Of a stretch of DNA of 7,061 nucleotides, positions 5,408 through 7,061 are shown in pieces. The DNA lies in contig DVHY01000030.1 of assembly GCA_018711755.1 (NCBI GenBank), positions 1 to 7,061 on the forward strand, given 5' to 3'. The notes beneath the pieces are model-generated. The model did no database searches and was not told where the DNA came from. It saw nothing but the letters and a program-made list of their open reading frames with translations. Within the stretch, counting starts at the first letter, position 1. Each line of letters opens with the position of its first letter. A program made the position numbers and the translations under genes. This DNA is from Candidatus Limivicinus faecipullorum. Lineage in GTDB: Bacteria > Bacillota > Clostridia > Oscillospirales > Oscillospiraceae.

Positions 5408-7061
5408 TTAGTGGGCGTCCGCCGGCCCGGCGTCCCAGTCTATTATTATGCTGTAGCCGTATACATTTTCCGTGATCTCGCCCTCGGCTCCCAGGTCGGC
5501 CAGTATCTGCTCAGGGCTGATATTTATTACCTTGGACAGATAGATGCAGTCCGGCAGCTTTTCCGGGTTCAGCTGATAATAACTGAGCAGCCGCTGCCAC
5601 TCGCTGTTGTTCTCATAGTCGATAGCCAGCCAGGCCGAGTAGGCCGCCATCTCCTTGTCATCCATCAGGTAGAGATAGGTGTCCCTGCTGTAATAAAGCA
5701 CCTTCCCCTCCTGCTGGCGTATCAGCTGGGTATCATCATACAGGGTCTCATAAACCTGGTGCCGCTCCCCGGTAGTCCAGATTCCGGCATTTGCGCCTCT
5801 TCCGATCCAGTGGTCCAGTTGATCCACAGACTCATCCCAGAAAGTATTTCTGACCCGGCACACGGTAAGTCCTGTACAGACCGCAAGCACCAGGGCTATC
5901 CCCAGGCCGCCGGCAAGTATCCTCCCGGTATTTTCCATGGATTTAAAGCGTCTGACCATCAGCAGGATGCTGGGCACCGAAGCCACCGCAGAGGCGGAGG
6001 ATATCACATAGAACTCCTGGTTGGAGCCGCAGTGTATAAGGAAGGTATACATCATGGCCGGGGCCCAGAACAGTCCAAAAGTTTTCCAGTCCTTTTCCCT
6101 GTCGGTGACAAAGGCAAAAAGCCCTGCAAAGGCCAGAGGGAACACATAGAAGTTTATAAAAATGAGGCCCACGAAAAATCCCGCCAGATACAGCCCCGAT
6201 ACCAGCAGGGCCGCAATGAAGACTGCGTCCCTGTGTTTTGATTTGAACAGCCGGGCATCTGCAGCCCAGCCCAGGAGCAGCAGGGCATAAGCTGCCATGG
6301 CAAATTTTGACGTGGAGTTGGAGTCCAGCACCGCCGCACCGTAGGTACTCATCTTATTCCACAGGGAACTGGGCTCATGCCGGTAGTCGTTCAGTATCTG
6401 CGGAATGGCGTCCACTATATCGCCAATTGGATTTTGGAGTATCATCGCCAAAGTGATCATCGCCAGCAGCGCGCAGCCGCCGGTAAAGGCCCAGAGGCTG
6501 CGGCCTGAGAGGGCATACGCCTGCTGCCCTCCGGCCCTCTTTCTCACTGCCACCGCCGCCAGGATATACACCGGGTAGAGCACTGCCAGAAACGGGCAGC
6601 ACAGCACCGAGGCGGCAAAGAACAGCCCGGAAACAAACATCCACGGCACATTGAGCTTGCTGCGGTTCATGGTCGCCAGGCTGGCGGTGAGGCACTGCAC
6701 CCCCATGGAATTATATGACAGGGCCATAATGTTGTGGGGGACAAATATCACGAAGGGCAAAACAGCCAGGGCCGACAACTTTCTGTCCCTGAGGCAGAGG
6801 TAAACGTATATGCTGAAGGCCGCCTGCACCGCTATGTAGAAATAGCGAAAAACAAGGATTATGCCTTCATTGTTAGGAAACACAGCCTTATACAGGGCCA
6901 TAAGAGGCACCAGCAGCACGCCATAGCTTTGCGCCAAATTCCATTCGTCCACCAGCAGCTTGTCTCCCTGAAGCAAACGCTGTGGTACGGTCAGGAAAAA
7001 GGACTCATCAATGTTTCCGAAGCCCTTGGTCACCTTCCAGCGGGAAATAAGCAGGACGGCA
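5408..7061 (-). CDS. Polytopic membrane protein, GT-C glycosyltransferase-like, 5' end outside window
   Basis: About 550 residues are visible and the frame stays open to the window edge. A GTG at 7033 could be read as a start, but the codons before it (AVLLISRW) look like the end of a first membrane helix, so I treat the gene as cut. Counting from 7033, a conserved-looking segment GNIDESFFLTVPQRLLQGD (6-24) with an acidic Asp-Glu pair follows the first helix. About ten hydrophobic segments follow (roughly 38-52, 58-80, 86-105, 129-163, 180-199, 244-258, 270-309, 318-334, 341-360, 371-392), then a soluble tail of about 150 residues. A first-loop acidic motif plus many helices fits GT-C enzymes that use lipid-linked sugars at the outer membrane face (PMT/GT39-like). 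The match is by layout, not by a diagnostic motif. The acceptor and sugar are unknown. There is no visible functional link to the SCIFF genes. Confidence 0.6.
   Translation of the reverse strand, partial: AVLLISRWKVTKGFGNIDESFFLTVPQRLLQGDKLLVDEWNLAQSYGVLLVPLMALYKAVFPNNEGIILVFRYFYIAVQAAFSIYVYLCLRDRKLSALAVLPFVIFVPHNIMALSYNSMGVQCLTASLATMNRSKLNVPWMFVSGLFFAASVLCCPFLAVLYPVYILAAVAVRKRAGGQQAYALSGRSLWAFTGGCALLAMITLAMILQNPIGDIVDAIPQILNDYRHEPSSLWNKMSTYGAAVLDSNSTSKFAMAAYALLLLGWAADARLFKSKHRDAVFIAALLVSGLYLAGFFVGLIFINFYVFPLAFAGLFAFVTDREKDWKTFGLFWAPAMMYTFLIHCGSNQEFYVISSASAVASVPSILLMVRRFKSMENTGRILAGGLGIALVLAVCTGLTVCRVRNTFWDESVDQLDHWIGRGANAGIWTTGERHQVYETLYDDTQLIRQQEGKVLYYSRDTYLYLMDDKEMAAYSAWLAIDYENNSEWQRLLSYYQLNPEKLPDCIYLSKVINISPEQILADLGAEGEITENVYGYSIIIDWDAGPADAH

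Noticed and set aside
7034..7061. Treating GTG at 7033 as the true start of the membrane protein
   Set aside because: The frame continues open to the edge with hydrophobic codons (AVLLIS) typical of the end of a membrane helix, and no clear ribosome site at good spacing marks the GTG.

Overview
The window looks like chromosomal DNA from an anaerobic Gram-positive bacterium of the class Clostridia, probably an Oscillospiraceae/Ruminococcaceae-type gut organism. This rests on the SCIFF ranthipeptide precursor and its radical SAM maturase, a pair close to universal in Clostridia and rare elsewhere. GC-rich coding DNA separated by AT-rich gaps, GGAGG-type ribosome binding sites and a Clostridia-style lipoprotein signal fit the same picture. 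Every gene I can support is on the minus strand, so transcription runs from high to low coordinates. The long plus-strand open frames are shadows of GC-rich minus-strand genes.

Layout in transcription order. (1) 7061-5408: the 3' part of a polytopic membrane protein that resembles GT-C glycosyltransferases; its 5' end lies outside the window. (2) 5402-2238: a compact unit. A promoter (5374-5402) lies just after the previous stop codon. It is followed by the 48-residue SCIFF precursor (5305-5159), a 141-base gap with a small hairpin followed by a short U-run (attenuator-like), the SCIFF maturase (5017-3635), and a PLP-dependent enzyme of the Orn/Lys/Arg decarboxylase fold (3635-2295). The start of the last gene overlaps the maturase stop by one base. 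The unit closes with a good intrinsic terminator (2238-2274). (3) 2237-1: a sugar-type ABC transporter. A 323-base intergenic stretch (1972-2294) holds that terminator, a 16-bp palindrome, a strong promoter with a 17-bp spacer, a leader of about 129 bases with two hairpins, and a GGAGG site. The substrate-binding lipoprotein (1971-943) comes next, then a 165-base gap with two large hairpins, then the N-terminal half of an RbsA/MglA-type ATPase (777 to the edge). The permease genes are presumably beyond position 1.

How the genes work together. In the middle unit the maturase should bind the SCIFF peptide through its N-terminal recognition domain and install thioether cross-links from the Cys residues. 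The hairpin between them could keep the small substrate in excess over the enzyme. The translationally coupled PLP enzyme is the least explained member. It could be an ordinary housekeeping decarboxylase or a partner in the peptide pathway. In the ABC unit the two hairpins after the binding-protein gene probably keep the binding protein more abundant than the ATPase.

The strongest leads are the SCIFF peptide, which has Gly where I recall the usual Thr acceptor and has an extra Cys, and the coupled PLP enzyme with altered active-site motifs. No RNA genes, CRISPR arrays, insertion sequences or origins were seen.
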